A DNA stretch of 59,721 nt from a virus: IMG/VR virus record IMGVR_UViG_3300033153_014453, positions 1 to 59,721 of that record. One strand, written 5' to 3'. A program made the position numbers and the translations under genes. Position 1 is the stretch's first letter. Every line of letters starts with the position of its first letter. Under the pieces are notes generated by a model that saw only the letters and a list, made by a program, of their open reading frames with translations, ran no database searches and was not told where the DNA came from. Positions 50,426 to 58,661 of this stretch are shown here, piece by piece.

Positions 50426-52837
50426 TTATTTTCCATACCAATTAGTTTTTGTTTTTCCCATATCTACAGGAATTGCTAGAATATCATCATGGATTGTTAT
50501 TTCTCTTAGTGTTTGCATATGGTAGATTATATAAGGTTTAAAGAATTCTACCTTATCAGGAGGTAGAGAAATAAGCAACTCATCATGCACTTGGGCTCTT
50601 AGTTTTACATAAGAAGGCTTTATGAGCCATATTCCTAGAAGGGCTAAGTTAATAGTATCAGCTACCGTAGATTGAGGAATTTGAGCATAGAAAGAATAAA
50701 GAGTTTTTGAATCTATTTTTCCAGTTATTATTCGTTTTCTTCCATAAAAGGTTGTTATTTGTCTTTCTTTTCTTATGGTATTTTCTACCCATTGATGATA
50801 AGCTGGAAGTTGAGGGACTACTCTAAAATAATCACTCATTAGTTTTCTGGCTTGTTCTACGGGTTTTTTTACTTGTTTGGCAAATTTTCTAATGCCCATC
50901 CGATAATTCGAACCATATACTGTGGCCTTTATATCTCTATACTGACTATCAGTAAGTTCGCTTATTTTCTTATGATGAACCCATTCTGCAACTACAGCAT
51001 GGATTTTTTCTCCTTTATTCATCCGGGCTTTTAGTTTTTCAGCTTTCATCTGATAAACAATCACAAAAGCCTCTGCTTGAGCTAGGTCTGGATCTAAGAA
51101 AACATCTCCATCATCTGGAATGAAGATTGTTCTTAGATATTTTGGAATATTTTGGATATTAGTACCTTCGTCTTTTTCATTAGCTTTTGAGCTTAGTCTG
51201 CCTGTGTTTGTTAAGCCATAAGAGGTTTTCATCCTTCCATCAGGAGAAAGTTTAGCAGATAGATAAGTTCCTAGGTCTTTTGATTTTAAAGTTCTAACAC
51301 AAAGAATTTGAGCTAAGAGTTTTCTAAATCTTGGAAACCTAGCCTCGAAATCTTCTAAGGTTTCTTCGTTTACTTTGAAATTTCCTTTTTCTGTTAACGG
51401 AACAGGTAAGCCTAGGTCTGCTAATAATTGGCCTACTTGTTTTGAAGAATTAGGATTTATTTCCCTTTTTGCCATTTTGTTAAGAATATCTTGAGCTATA
51501 GGAAGTTGTTCTTTTTCTATAAATTCTCGCCATTCAGACATTAGTTTAGTATCTACTTTAATACCTTCATGTTCCATTTGGAAAAGCGCTCTTCTTAGAG
51601 GCATTATATAACCAGTGAAGAAATCATAAAGGTTATAATCTTTTAGATCTCTTTTTAAGTTTAAGTAAGATCTATGAGTGCCTATTGCGTCTTTGCAGTT
51701 ATAGGTCCATAAAACTTGGTCTTTAGGTAGGTTTTTCTTCGACCAATCTTTTACGTCTTCTTTGTGATAGTTCATATCGGTATAGACTGACATTATAAAC
51801 CCAAGATCATGTCTAGCGTCTGGATGAATGAGTGCATGGGCATACATAGTGTCAAAATGAGGATGAGAAGGATAACCTAAGAGTGGAAGCAAAAAGTGCA
51901 TATCATAGTGCATATTTTGAGCTATTTTAGTAATGCTTGATTTTTGATAGATTTTACGCATTAAGTTTAAGAGCATTAATTGCTCTGGTTTTGTCCAGCG
52001 ATTTTTTAAGCCCTTGTAACGAAAGGGAATGCAAATTGCAGAATTTTCATTCTTAGTCCAACCAATGCAGGTTATTATTTGTTTATTAAAAGTTTCTATA
52101 TCAAAACAAGTTGAAGTAGAAGATTCATAGATGCTTGTTAAGAAATTCATACACTCAGTAAAAGTAGGATCTACAAGCATTTGGAGTTCGTCTTCTAGTG
52201 AGTTAGTTTTTAAACCAAAACCTATTTCAGCAAAGCGTTTTATATCATGGCGAACGTAAGGATAGAGGTTCATATTTCCACGTTGAAGATAAGAAGGATG
52301 TAAGGTAAGCATTACTTTTGCACTTACGCCTGGGATTTTGCAATCAACTACTGATCCTCTTTGGTTTAGGATTCCTTTTAGATTAGTAAGTGCTTCCATA
52401 GCATATTTGCCAAGGGCTAGGATTATGTAAGGGTTTACTTTTTTTAATTCTTCTTCTAAGTAAGGAATGAAATCATTTATTGTTAGGCCTAATTCTTCTA
52501 AGCGTTCTACTTTATTTCCTGGAGGTTGGATTTTTATTACATTTGTTATATACATAGTAGAACGAATTAAGCCTACTTCTGAGAGAAGTTTATCTAAAAG
52601 CATTCCTGCTTTGCCTATGAAATAAGCACAATTTTCGTTTTCTTCTTTTCCTAGGGATTCACCTACGATGCAGAGTTTAGTAGGTTTTACACAAGAGGGA
52701 AGAACTAAGTTAGTATTTGCTTTTTGACATTTTTCAGAAAGCAGGTTATAAGAAGAGAGATTTCTAGGATCATAAGCTAGATTAGTAGTTGAGTCGTTTA
52801 TATTATCTTGTATTGTATTTTGGATTTCTATTTCCAT
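50426..52837 (-). CDS. Fusion: family 4 uracil-DNA glycosylase and family A DNA polymerase
   Basis: 803 residues. N-terminal UDG has CIVGESLGKEE (residues 56-66) and TLHPSYL (His180). The 3'-5' exonuclease has CFDIET (Asp246, Glu248), MHYDM (Asp312) and YNCKDA (Tyr379, Asp383). The polymerase has motif A DLAQAEA (Asp584), motif B RDIKATVYG (Lys637, Tyr641) and motif C VHDE (His751-Asp752). It is the replicative polymerase. A UDG-PolA fusion is known in SPO1-type phages. A Tyr at the 641 position, the equivalent of T7 Tyr526, suggests tolerance of dideoxynucleotides. Confidence 0.95.
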   Translation of the reverse strand: MEIEIQNTIQDNINDSTTNLAYDPRNLSSYNLLSEKCQKANTNLVLPSCVKPTKLCIVGESLGKEENENCAYFIGKAGMLLDKLLSEVGLIRSTMYITNVIKIQPPGNKVERLEELGLTINDFIPYLEEELKKVNPYIILALGKYAMEALTNLKGILNQRGSVVDCKIPGVSAKVMLTLHPSYLQRGNMNLYPYVRHDIKRFAEIGFGLKTNSLEDELQMLVDPTFTECMNFLTSIYESSTSTCFDIETFNKQIITCIGWTKNENSAICIPFRYKGLKNRWTKPEQLMLLNLMRKIYQKSSITKIAQNMHYDMHFLLPLLGYPSHPHFDTMYAHALIHPDARHDLGFIMSVYTDMNYHKEDVKDWSKKNLPKDQVLWTYNCKDAIGTHRSYLNLKRDLKDYNLYDFFTGYIMPLRRALFQMEHEGIKVDTKLMSEWREFIEKEQLPIAQDILNKMAKREINPNSSKQVGQLLADLGLPVPLTEKGNFKVNEETLEDFEARFPRFRKLLAQILCVRTLKSKDLGTYLSAKLSPDGRMKTSYGLTNTGRLSSKANEKDEGTNIQNIPKYLRTIFIPDDGDVFLDPDLAQAEAFVIVYQMKAEKLKARMNKGEKIHAVVAEWVHHKKISELTDSQYRDIKATVYGSNYRMGIRKFAKQVKKPVEQARKLMSDYFRVVPQLPAYHQWVENTIRKERQITTFYGRKRIITGKIDSKTLYSFYAQIPQSTVADTINLALLGIWLIKPSYVKLRAQVHDELLISLPPDKVEFFKPYIIYHMQTLREITIHDDILAIPVDMGKTKTNWYGK

Positions 52838-52947
52838 TTTTTATTCCTAAAGAAAATGAGTTCTAGTAAAAGACCTATTTTGTCTAGGATGAAGATTATT
52901 ATTAAATGACCAGTTGGTAGTTTGAAGTCTTCTGATGAGAAACGCAT
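52828..52947 (-). CDS. 39-aa small membrane protein overlapping the polymerase start
   Basis: ATG at 52947 reads MRFSSEDFKLPTGHLIIIFI and a further hydrophobic stretch with basic tail. It stops at 52828, ten bases inside the polymerase gene start at 52837, a coupling arrangement. Ribosome site weak. Small membrane proteins also lie just upstream. Moderate support only. Confidence 0.45.
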   Translation of the reverse strand: MRFSSEDFKLPTGHLIIIFILDKIGLLLELIFFRNKKWK

Positions 52948-52955
52948 TTTTAAGT

Positions 52956-53111
52956 TTATCTTTCTATGGTAGTAAAAGTTAAGATTCCAAGAAAAAGCAA
53001 GAAGCTATAGGCTAGTTTTTCTCCTGGAGAAGTAAAAGAAAAAATTGCATGGTTAAAAGCTACAAAAATTGCAATGGGTAAACAGATACTTATTACTTTT
53101 GATAATCCCAT
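52956..53111 (-). CDS. Small two-TM membrane protein, 51 aa
   Basis: ATG 53111 with AAGGAGC site (the longer frame to 53150 has none). Two hydrophobic segments (ICLPIAIFVAFNHAIF and YSFLLFLGILTF). Part of a run of three or four small membrane proteins at 52828-53553. Function unknown. Confidence 0.6.
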   Translation of the reverse strand: MGLSKVISICLPIAIFVAFNHAIFSFTSPGEKLAYSFLLFLGILTFTTIER

Positions 53112-53122
53112 TTTTATGCTCC

Positions 53123-53329
53123 TTAATTTGCAAGTAGTAAAAGAAAGCATCCAATTGAGTATAGCATAAGGCCAACTATTACAGAAGAGTTTTTAACGCC
53201 TAGAATACAAATAAAAACACCTGTTAGCATTAACAAAACAGCAATTGCTACAATTACTTTGTCATCATATTTTGTTTTTGTAATTTCCTTTTTACATAAG
53301 CCTTTGAGCTTTTTGTAAAAACCTTGCAT
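53123..53329 (-). CDS. Small membrane protein, 68 aa, two TM
   Basis: Basic N-terminus (YKKLKGLCKKEITKTKYDDK) then two hydrophobic spans (AIAVLLMLTGVFICILG; VGLMLYSIGCFLLLL). Overlaps the upstream gene by 76 bases in another frame, with a GAGGAGG site. Function unknown. Confidence 0.6.
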   Translation of the reverse strand: MQGFYKKLKGLCKKEITKTKYDDKVIVAIAVLLMLTGVFICILGVKNSSVIVGLMLYSIGCFLLLLAN

Positions 53330-53553
53330 TTTTTTCCTCCTCTTATAAAGAAGAAATCTTTTTGGTTATAAGAAAAAACATCTATTCTTGCTCCTTTAAT
53401 AGTTGTTAAGCCATGGTATTGGAGAGCTAGTTTTAATTCTAAAGGAGCTAGTTCAGCAATACCTATAGGCTTAGGTAGAGGAGTTAATAAGATTAGATTC
53501 ATAAGAGCCAAGTTGCAAAGAATTAAAACTTGGATTATGAATCTAATTATCAT
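53254..53553 (-). CDS. Membrane-anchored or exported protein, 99 aa
   Basis: N-terminal hydrophobic segment (IIQVLILCNLALMNLILL), then a small beta/basic domain. Start overlaps the end of the RHH-like gene (stop at 53543). Could be a lipoprotein or exported protein but lacks a lipobox Cys. Function unknown. Confidence 0.6.
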   Translation of the reverse strand: MIIRFIIQVLILCNLALMNLILLTPLPKPIGIAELAPLELKLALQYHGLTTIKGARIDVFSYNQKDFFFIRGGKKCKVFTKSSKAYVKRKLQKQNMMTK

Positions 53554-53794
53554 AGTTATTTTTAGCCTTACTTAAAATGTCTTCAAGAAAAGTTATATTA
53601 TTAGATTCTAAATAGTCCATATAAAACTCAATTGATTTTCGCAAAAAATGCGCCATCATTCCATGGTAGCCCTGGGTGTAATTGACTATTTTGTTATAAA
53701 CTTCTTTGGTGACTTTTACTCTTACTTCTTTTTGCTTCCTGGAAGGCTTTTTTTGTGTTTGGGTTTCTTGTACTTGGGTTTCGTCTTTTGACAT
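53543..53794 (-). CDS. Ribbon-helix-helix-like protein (putative regulator)
   Basis: 83 residues. KEVRVKVTKEVYNKIVNYTQ then HGMMAHFLRKSIEFYM gives strand-helix-helix order of Arc/MetJ proteins, with a disordered Gln/Thr-rich N-terminus. Likely a small DNA-binding regulator, perhaps of one of the inverted-repeat operators. No direct proof. Confidence 0.55.
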   Translation of the reverse strand: MSKDETQVQETQTQKKPSRKQKEVRVKVTKEVYNKIVNYTQGYHGMMAHFLRKSIEFYMDYLESNNITFLEDILSKAKNNYDN

Positions 53795-53854
53795 TTTTTG
53801 CTCCTTTCTTGGTTAGTAATTAAGTTAAGATTAAAATTAAAATAAAATCTAAAA

Positions 53855-54349
53855 CTAAGATAATTTCTTTGCTCCTGTTTCGGGATTTATATTATGAGTC
53901 TTTAAAATAGAAAGCAATCGGTTAATTTCTGTATGCAGTTTTGAGATTATTATTTCTTGTGTTTTTATTCCTAGATTTTGATTTTCATTATTAGTTGGAA
54001 ACAAGCCTTCTACTTTTGTTCGTGTGGTCCAAGAGTCTAGGATTCTTATGTCCCTTGTGTAATCTGTTTCTGCATTATGAGAAGGAACCGCGATACGTAT
54101 TTCTGTATTACATCCGGGGCAAGTTAGATTTTTTGTTTCAAAACTTGCTTTAGTTATGTTGTTTGATGAAAATAAAGGTGTTGGTATATTAGCAGAATAT
54201 TCCATTTTAATTAAAGAAACAGCTCCACAAGAGCAATCGAGTAAGAAGAAGCTAATAATCATTTGATTACTCAAGCGCTCTTCTTGTAAATGAATCCATT
54301 CTGTGTTCATCATATATTGATTACAAGAGCTTATCTTGATTACTTTCAT
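53855..54349 (-). CDS. Zinc-ribbon hypothetical protein, 164 aa
   Basis: Two Cys pairs, CSCG (about residues 39-42) and CPGC (75-78), suggest a zinc ribbon; C-terminal coiled helix (QEIIISKLHTEINRLLSIL). No recognised family. Confidence 0.65.
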   Translation of the reverse strand: MKVIKISSCNQYMMNTEWIHLQEERLSNQMIISFFLLDCSCGAVSLIKMEYSANIPTPLFSSNNITKASFETKNLTCPGCNTEIRIAVPSHNAETDYTRDIRILDSWTTRTKVEGLFPTNNENQNLGIKTQEIIISKLHTEINRLLSILKTHNINPETGAKKLS

Positions 54350-54367
54350 AGCTCTCCTAAGGATAAG

Positions 54368-54571
54368 TTATAATTTTATAGTTTCGTTTTTAATATCTTC
54401 TAATGCGTGTAAGTAAAAATGCTTAGCTATTTGCTTATAAAGAGATACAAAACTAAAAACACGTTTAGGGTTATCTTCAAATGCTTGTATAACTGTATTG
54501 AAAAACTCGCTATGTTTATCTATTAGATCATACATGTATTTTGTTATTTTCTCATTTGTTTGAATACTCAT
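54368..54571 (-). CDS. Helical hypothetical protein, 67 aa
   Basis: Helical, charged (ITKYMYDLIDKHSEFFNTVI). Start is one base from the stop of the previous gene, so coupled. Function unknown. Confidence 0.6.
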   Translation of the reverse strand: MSIQTNEKITKYMYDLIDKHSEFFNTVIQAFEDNPKRVFSFVSLYKQIAKHFYLHALEDIKNETIKL

Positions 54572-54826
54572 TTATTTTTCCCCTATAAAATTAATTGGAT
54601 TATTAGTTACTTCAACTTCGCCTAAGTTAGTTACTATAATAGTTGCTTTTTCTATATCAATATAAGGATCATCTTTGTATTGTTGAATGATAGATTTTAT
54701 TACATCTTCTTTTGTTTTTGCGATTACATACTCACGCTTGGTTAGTTTATCAATTCCTTTCAAAACTCCAGTTAGAATTCCTCCACTTTCTAATATTATA
54801 ATAGGATGAAAAAGAAATGCTCGCAT
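54572..54826 (-). CDS. Hypothetical protein, 84 aa, paralogue-like pair A
   Basis: Layout strand-YVIA-helix-strand (REYVIAKTKEDVIKSIIQQY, then IEKATIIVTNLGEVEV). The next gene upstream has the same layout with IYVIASNVEEAYNLIY and KIEINEISKVA. A likely diverged tandem duplicate. Function unknown. Confidence 0.65.
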   Translation of the reverse strand: MRAFLFHPIIILESGGILTGVLKGIDKLTKREYVIAKTKEDVIKSIIQQYKDDPYIDIEKATIIVTNLGEVEVTNNPINFIGEK

Positions 54827-54828
54827 TT

Positions 54829-55074
54829 TTAGTTCCTTTCCTGGATTACTAACTGATAATAAACTCCTGATGACACGTCTCGATTTATTTCAGTAGTTGC
54901 TACTTTGGAGATTTCGTTTATTTCTATTTTAGTAGAAGATAAGTATGTATTTTTAAGTGTGGTATAAATTAAATTATATGCTTCTTCTACATTAGAAGCA
55001 ATCACATAAATTGATCTTAAATGTTCATTGTCTACCATGGAATGCGTTCTGTATAAGTTTCTAACTTCTGACAT
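54829..55074 (-). CDS. Hypothetical protein, 81 aa, paralogue-like pair B
   Basis: YVIASNVEEAYNLIY and KIEINEISKVATTEIN match the order of 54572-54826. Short, soluble, mixed alpha/beta. Function unknown. Its leader contains the 55110-55162 hairpin upstream. Confidence 0.65.
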   Translation of the reverse strand: MSEVRNLYRTHSMVDNEHLRSIYVIASNVEEAYNLIYTTLKNTYLSSTKIEINEISKVATTEINRDVSSGVYYQLVIQERN

Positions 55075-55109
55075 TTTTACGCTCCTAAGTATTGTTTTGT
55101 TATTTAGTT

Positions 55110-55162
55110 TATCTAGCAGACCCTAGCTTAGGTGCGGCATTCTAAGTAAGGCCTGCTAGATA
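55110..55162 (-). promoter_or_regulatory. Conspicuous long hairpin between operon genes
   Basis: TATCTAGCAG (55110-55119) pairs with CTGCTAGATA (55153-55162); inside, CCT/AGG and CTTAG/CTAAG extend it around loop GTGCGGCATT. No T run on the minus strand, so it looks like an mRNA processing, stability or attenuation element rather than a simple terminator. Confidence 0.65.
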
Positions 55163-55204
55163 GTTAAAAGGTTAAGCTAAGAAGTTAACTAAGAAACAAG
55201 ACTA

Positions 55205-55465
55205 CTACAGCATGTTAAGAAGAGCTTCAAGTTCTTCTTCAGACTTGTCTTTGAGCTTTTCCTTGAGGATGGCCATAAGAGATTTGGGCTTTTGAGCAGC
55301 ACGGAAAGCATTAGTATACTTAGCCTTACGAGCTTTAAGATAAAGCTCAAAGATTTCAGCTTCGCCGTCTACTTGAAGAGCTTCTTCCATGGTTTCAGGA
55401 TACTCATAGTCGAAAGAGCCGATTTCTTTTCCTTGGGATTTTACGTTAATGGTCATAGTCTGCAT
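55205..55465 (-). CDS. Hypothetical protein, 86 aa, near SSB
   Basis: From ATG 55465 (AAGGAGAATTCAACT leader; the longer frame to 55489 lacks one): beta N-terminus (INVKSQGKEIGSFDYEYP), helical C-terminus ending in an acidic EEELEALLNML. The acidic tail is like that of SSB-interacting or SSB-like proteins. Next to a DUF669-like gene. Function not established. Confidence 0.6.
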   Translation of the reverse strand: MQTMTINVKSQGKEIGSFDYEYPETMEEALQVDGEAEIFELYLKARKAKYTNAFRAAQKPKSLMAILKEKLKDKSEEELEALLNML

Positions 55466-55522
55466 AGTTGAATTCTCCTTTCTTTTCATTTAGTTAAAGG
55501 TTAAGGGTTAAAGGTTAAAGAT

Positions 55523-55969
55523 TTAATAAACAAACTTATCCACTTCATTACGCTTTTTACCACTAGGATCATCCACATAGGTCCCAGTCTCATCAGCAAC
55601 TTGCCTCGGGACTTCTTTTATCCGAACAGTTCCACCAGAGCCAACATATTCGTCAGTGTTAATATTACCTCCATCCCAAGGCTTGCCTACTGACTTGCAC
55701 AATGAAACCAGAAACCCAAGTCCTGAAGTATTTACTTCTCCAGTATTAGGATCAATACTAGGCAGAGGAGTATTGTAAAAAACAACAACCTCTGCATTAT
55801 CTTCAGGATGGTTAATTGCAAGTTGCCAGGTAAGCATATCCCGGCCGCTTGAGGATTTCTTAGCCTCTACGCCCTTGATGTAGAAACTATAAGTCCCATC
55901 AGGAACTGTTTTAAACTCATCAAGGTGCTTTACGTCATCATAGTTGACGCCAAGATTGATTACAGGCAT
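55523..55969 (-). CDS. DUF669-like single-stranded DNA-binding protein
   Basis: 148 residues. FKTVPDGTYSFYIKGVEAKK, SSGRDMLTWQLAI, FYNTPLPSI and the central LVSLCKSVGKPW are the features of phage DUF669-type proteins, regarded as OB-fold SSBs. It would protect ssDNA in replication and recombination with the Sak4-like ATPase next upstream. Strong AAAGGAGTTTTG leader. Confidence 0.7.
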   Translation of the reverse strand: MPVINLGVNYDDVKHLDEFKTVPDGTYSFYIKGVEAKKSSSGRDMLTWQLAINHPEDNAEVVVFYNTPLPSIDPNTGEVNTSGLGFLVSLCKSVGKPWDGGNINTDEYVGSGGTVRIKEVPRQVADETGTYVDDPSGKKRNEVDKFVY

Positions 55970-56090
55970 TCAAAACTCCTTTCGTTTTGGTTAGAGGTTA
56001 GGTTGAAAAGTTAACTAAGAAACACGGTTTAGAGTTAAGCTAGAAGTTAAGCTGATAAATTACCTTTTTACTAAACTCTTGCCTATATGT

Positions 56091-56357
56091 TTAACCTTCT
56101 TCTGGCTCTGGCCAGGAAGGTTTAGGAAAATCTTCCAGCCAGTTAGAAGATTTAACATCTGAGATTATTTCCTTAATAGGTTTAGTTGATTCTTTTTTTC
56201 CTAGTTCTAAACAATCGTTTATTATTTTAGTAGTAACTTCTCTTGATGCTTTTATTACTACGGATTTCATTACTATGATAAAGTTATCATTTATTGATTT
56301 GGTTATTTTGATTTCCTCTGGGCTGGATATTATTTGCCAGTTGAAGTTGTTTTTCAT
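56091..56357 (-). CDS. Hypothetical protein, 88 aa, overlapping the ATPase gene
   Basis: Contains IKITKSINDNFIIVMKSVVI and KIINDCLELGKKESTK. Its first 71 bases overlap the end of the Sak4-like gene in another frame. Short tail rich in Pro/Glu. Function unknown. Confidence 0.6.
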   Translation of the reverse strand: MKNNFNWQIISSPEEIKITKSINDNFIIVMKSVVIKASREVTTKIINDCLELGKKESTKPIKEIISDVKSSNWLEDFPKPSWPEPEEG

Positions 56358-57150
56358 TTTTGTTTTCTTCCTCCTTTGTTTTTATATTATGTAATTTTTC
56401 AAATTCTTTTATAAGAATTTCTGCATCTGAAGGGATTTCTTCTTTGAAATCTAGTCTAGATTTAGCAGTTATCAAACCCGTGCCTTTCGTGCGTAGTAAG
56501 TATAGCTTGTTTTTTCCTTCTTGACGAATGAAAGAATGATAAACTTCATCAAAATAAAGCGAAAGACGATCGGCTAATTTGCCTGTAACTAGTGGTAAGC
56601 ACCAAGCATGATTTGAGATTTCATCTTTTCTATATTGTTCATGAGCTATACAAAGAAAATTTATGTTTAGGTTCTTAGCTGTAGTTATAAGTTCTACCAA
56701 CTTTGCCATTTGTTGTCCCCAATCAGGTTGAGTTGGTTGGCGACCTACATGTTTGTTTGTGAAGAGCACAAAATTAAGTACCAGTTCTGAAATAGTAGTA
56801 AGAGAATCAAAAACTATTGTTTTAGGTTCTAAGTTACCTAATTTTCCGGTTTTTTTGATTTCTTTGAGAATTCCATCTATTGTTAAGTAACCAACTGGTT
56901 GTGGAAGAGCTTTATACTTGTCTTGGATTTCTACTCTAAAGGTGTTATTTTTAATTTCTTCTGAAATTACTTTTGAGGATTTTATACTAAGCCATCCATC
57001 ATCGGTGTCTATGAGAAGAACAGGCCCTAGTTTTGCCCATGTGGAAGCAAAGATAGTTTTACCTGTTCCTGAAGGACCATAGACTAGGATGTTGTAATAT
57101 TCTTTTTTTAGTTTTCCTATTGGTACTGGATCCGGAATTTGGATTTGCAT
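56287..57150 (-). CDS. Sak4/AAA_24-like RecA-fold ATPase
   Basis: 287 residues. Walker A YGPSGTGKT (residues 24-32), DTDDGW (48-53), Walker B IVFDSLTT (about 116), and C-terminal AKSRLDF. Phage Sak4-type proteins are RecA-like recombinases or annealing ATPases that load onto ssDNA with an SSB. Consistent with the neighbouring DUF669-like SSB and distant RecB/Cas4-like exonuclease. C-terminal 30 residues are charged and disordered. Confidence 0.8.
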   Translation of the reverse strand: MQIQIPDPVPIGKLKKEYYNILVYGPSGTGKTIFASTWAKLGPVLLIDTDDGWLSIKSSKVISEEIKNNTFRVEIQDKYKALPQPVGYLTIDGILKEIKKTGKLGNLEPKTIVFDSLTTISELVLNFVLFTNKHVGRQPTQPDWGQQMAKLVELITTAKNLNINFLCIAHEQYRKDEISNHAWCLPLVTGKLADRLSLYFDEVYHSFIRQEGKNKLYLLRTKGTGLITAKSRLDFKEEIPSDAEILIKEFEKLHNIKTKEEENKNEKQLQLANNIQPRGNQNNQINK

Positions 57151-57193
57151 TTTTTCTCCTAAGGATAAGGATAGAAGTTAAAAAGTTAAAAAT

Positions 57194-57823
57194 CTAAAGA
57201 TTTATTGCTCCTTGATTTAGTAAGGAATTCTTATAATCAATTAAAAGTGTTTTTACTATTTGTGTAAGCTGCAAAGGCTCTCCACAATCAGTGAATTTTC
57301 CTCCGGTTATACGAGAAAGTTCTTTTAAAAAGTCTGGATTGTAGTCTCTATGTGAAGAAACATTATTACTTATTCCAATTGTGTCTATGGGAATTTCCCT
57401 ATGTAAAGGTTGAGAAGCTGCTATTAGGATTTCTTCTTCCGAACTATCAGTTGGGTGTCCATCAGTTATGAGAATTATATGTCCTGCATCAAAAGACCAA
57501 GCATAGTTTAGAGCTTCTTTCATGTGTGTGCCACCTAAGGCAGTTATAACATCTATTTCTGATTCGTTTATTTGCCATAGTTCACTTTCAAAGGCGATGC
57601 AATTTTTGGTATACTTAAAGCATTGTTTTAAGGCTAGTTTTAAGCCTTCTATTTTTGGTCCTCTCATAGAGCCACTTATGTCTGCTAAGATAAAGCTAGG
57701 TTTTTGTTTTTTACTTGAGCTAAGAGAAAAACTTTTAAGCTCACTTAGAGTTTTGAATTTTTTACTAGCTTTTATCTTAGCAAGAGTTTGTTTTCCATTT
57801 GTTGGAAGATTTTTACTTTGCAC
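57194..57823 (-). CDS. VWA-domain protein
   Basis: 209 residues with an intact MIDAS: ILADISGSM (Asp48, Ser50, Ser52), GGTHM (Thr99) and ITDGHP (Asp121). N-terminus is basic. VWA proteins usually act with AAA ATPases (MoxR/RavA-type) as substrate adaptors or in Mg2+-dependent binding. Here it sits next to the Sak4-like ATPase and near a J-domain gene. Its partner is not established. Confidence 0.88.
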   Translation of the reverse strand: MQSKNLPTNGKQTLAKIKASKKFKTLSELKSFSLSSSKKQKPSFILADISGSMRGPKIEGLKLALKQCFKYTKNCIAFESELWQINESEIDVITALGGTHMKEALNYAWSFDAGHIILITDGHPTDSSEEEILIAASQPLHREIPIDTIGISNNVSSHRDYNPDFLKELSRITGGKFTDCGEPLQLTQIVKTLLIDYKNSLLNQGAINL

Positions 57824-57860
57824 CCTTGAGACCTCCTTTAAGTATGTTAATTTAAGTATA

Positions 57861-58157
57861 TCAATTTAACAAGAACTCTTCGAGTTTATATATCAATTCT
57901 GCGATTTCATCTCTTAAGGTAAAAATTCTACTTGCTGAAGTGTTTAGAACATCAGAGAAAGTTGGAGGTGATTTTTCTGTCAAGTCTTTTTGTTTAGAAG
58001 GTGCTTCTGCTCTGGTTTTTTCATCTTTCATTAAACGTGTTGTTAATGTTTCCATTTGGTCTCTAAGTGCAACTAAGGCTTCTATGGCATTATGGATTCG
58101 AATGTACTTTGGTTCTGCTGGTTCTGTTGGAATTCCCATTGTTGTTTTGTTACTCAT
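57861..58157 (-). CDS. Coiled-coil hypothetical protein, 98 aa
   Basis: Two helical segments (HNAIEALVALRDQMETLTTR; ASRIFTLRDEIAELIYKLEE) joined by a Pro/Lys linker; likely a coiled-coil dimer. Between the VWA and J-domain genes. Function unknown; could be the link between those two. Confidence 0.65.
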   Translation of the reverse strand: MSNKTTMGIPTEPAEPKYIRIHNAIEALVALRDQMETLTTRLMKDEKTRAEAPSKQKDLTEKSPPTFSDVLNTSASRIFTLRDEIAELIYKLEEFLLN

Positions 58158-58182
58158 TTTATGCCTCCTTTAAAGTTAAAGA

Positions 58183-58659
58183 TTAGCTTTTACCAGAAGC
58201 AAGAATGTTTTTATAAGCTATATTTATTCTCTTCATTTCATCCTCGCTTCCGCCCTGGTCTGGATGATACAACCTAGCCAAAGTCTTATAAGCAGCTTTT
58301 ACTAACTCCAAAGGCGCCCCTTCAAGCAAGAAAAGATCAGCATAATCGGAGCTTTCTAGTTCTCTTTCTGGAAAATCAACTAGTTGAACTTCATCGAAGA
58401 ATTTATCTAAAATAAAAACAAGAGTTTCTAGCTCGGATTCTTTTATGTACCAGTATTTGTTGGTGAAATCAAAAAACCTACTACTAGCAGGAATTGATTT
58501 TTTAAGTGTTTCTATAAAAGAAGGATTATAACCAGTAGCTATTTGAAGGACTGGTTGGTTGGAAAAAGGTGCCAAGTAAGGGTCTTTTTTTAGATATTTA
58601 ATAGTAGCTATAGAAAGACCTTTAGCTTTTTGTTGTTTTTGTGCACCTAGTTTTTGCAT
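58183..58659 (-). CDS. J-domain protein with HARP-like N-terminal region
   Basis: 158 residues. C-terminal J-domain: VKAAYKTLARLYHPDQGG (His132-Pro133-Asp134) then an INIAYKNIL helix; the HPD is intact so it could stimulate DnaK. N-terminal YNPSFIETLKKSIPASSRFF and NKYWYI recall the HARP-type DNA-binding region of annealing helicases. No Zn or G/F domain. It may recruit host Hsp70 to phage replication proteins. Confidence 0.85.
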   Translation of the reverse strand: MQKLGAQKQQKAKGLSIATIKYLKKDPYLAPFSNQPVLQIATGYNPSFIETLKKSIPASSRFFDFTNKYWYIKESELETLVFILDKFFDEVQLVDFPERELESSDYADLFLLEGAPLELVKAAYKTLARLYHPDQGGSEDEMKRINIAYKNILASGKS

Positions 58660-58661
58660 CT

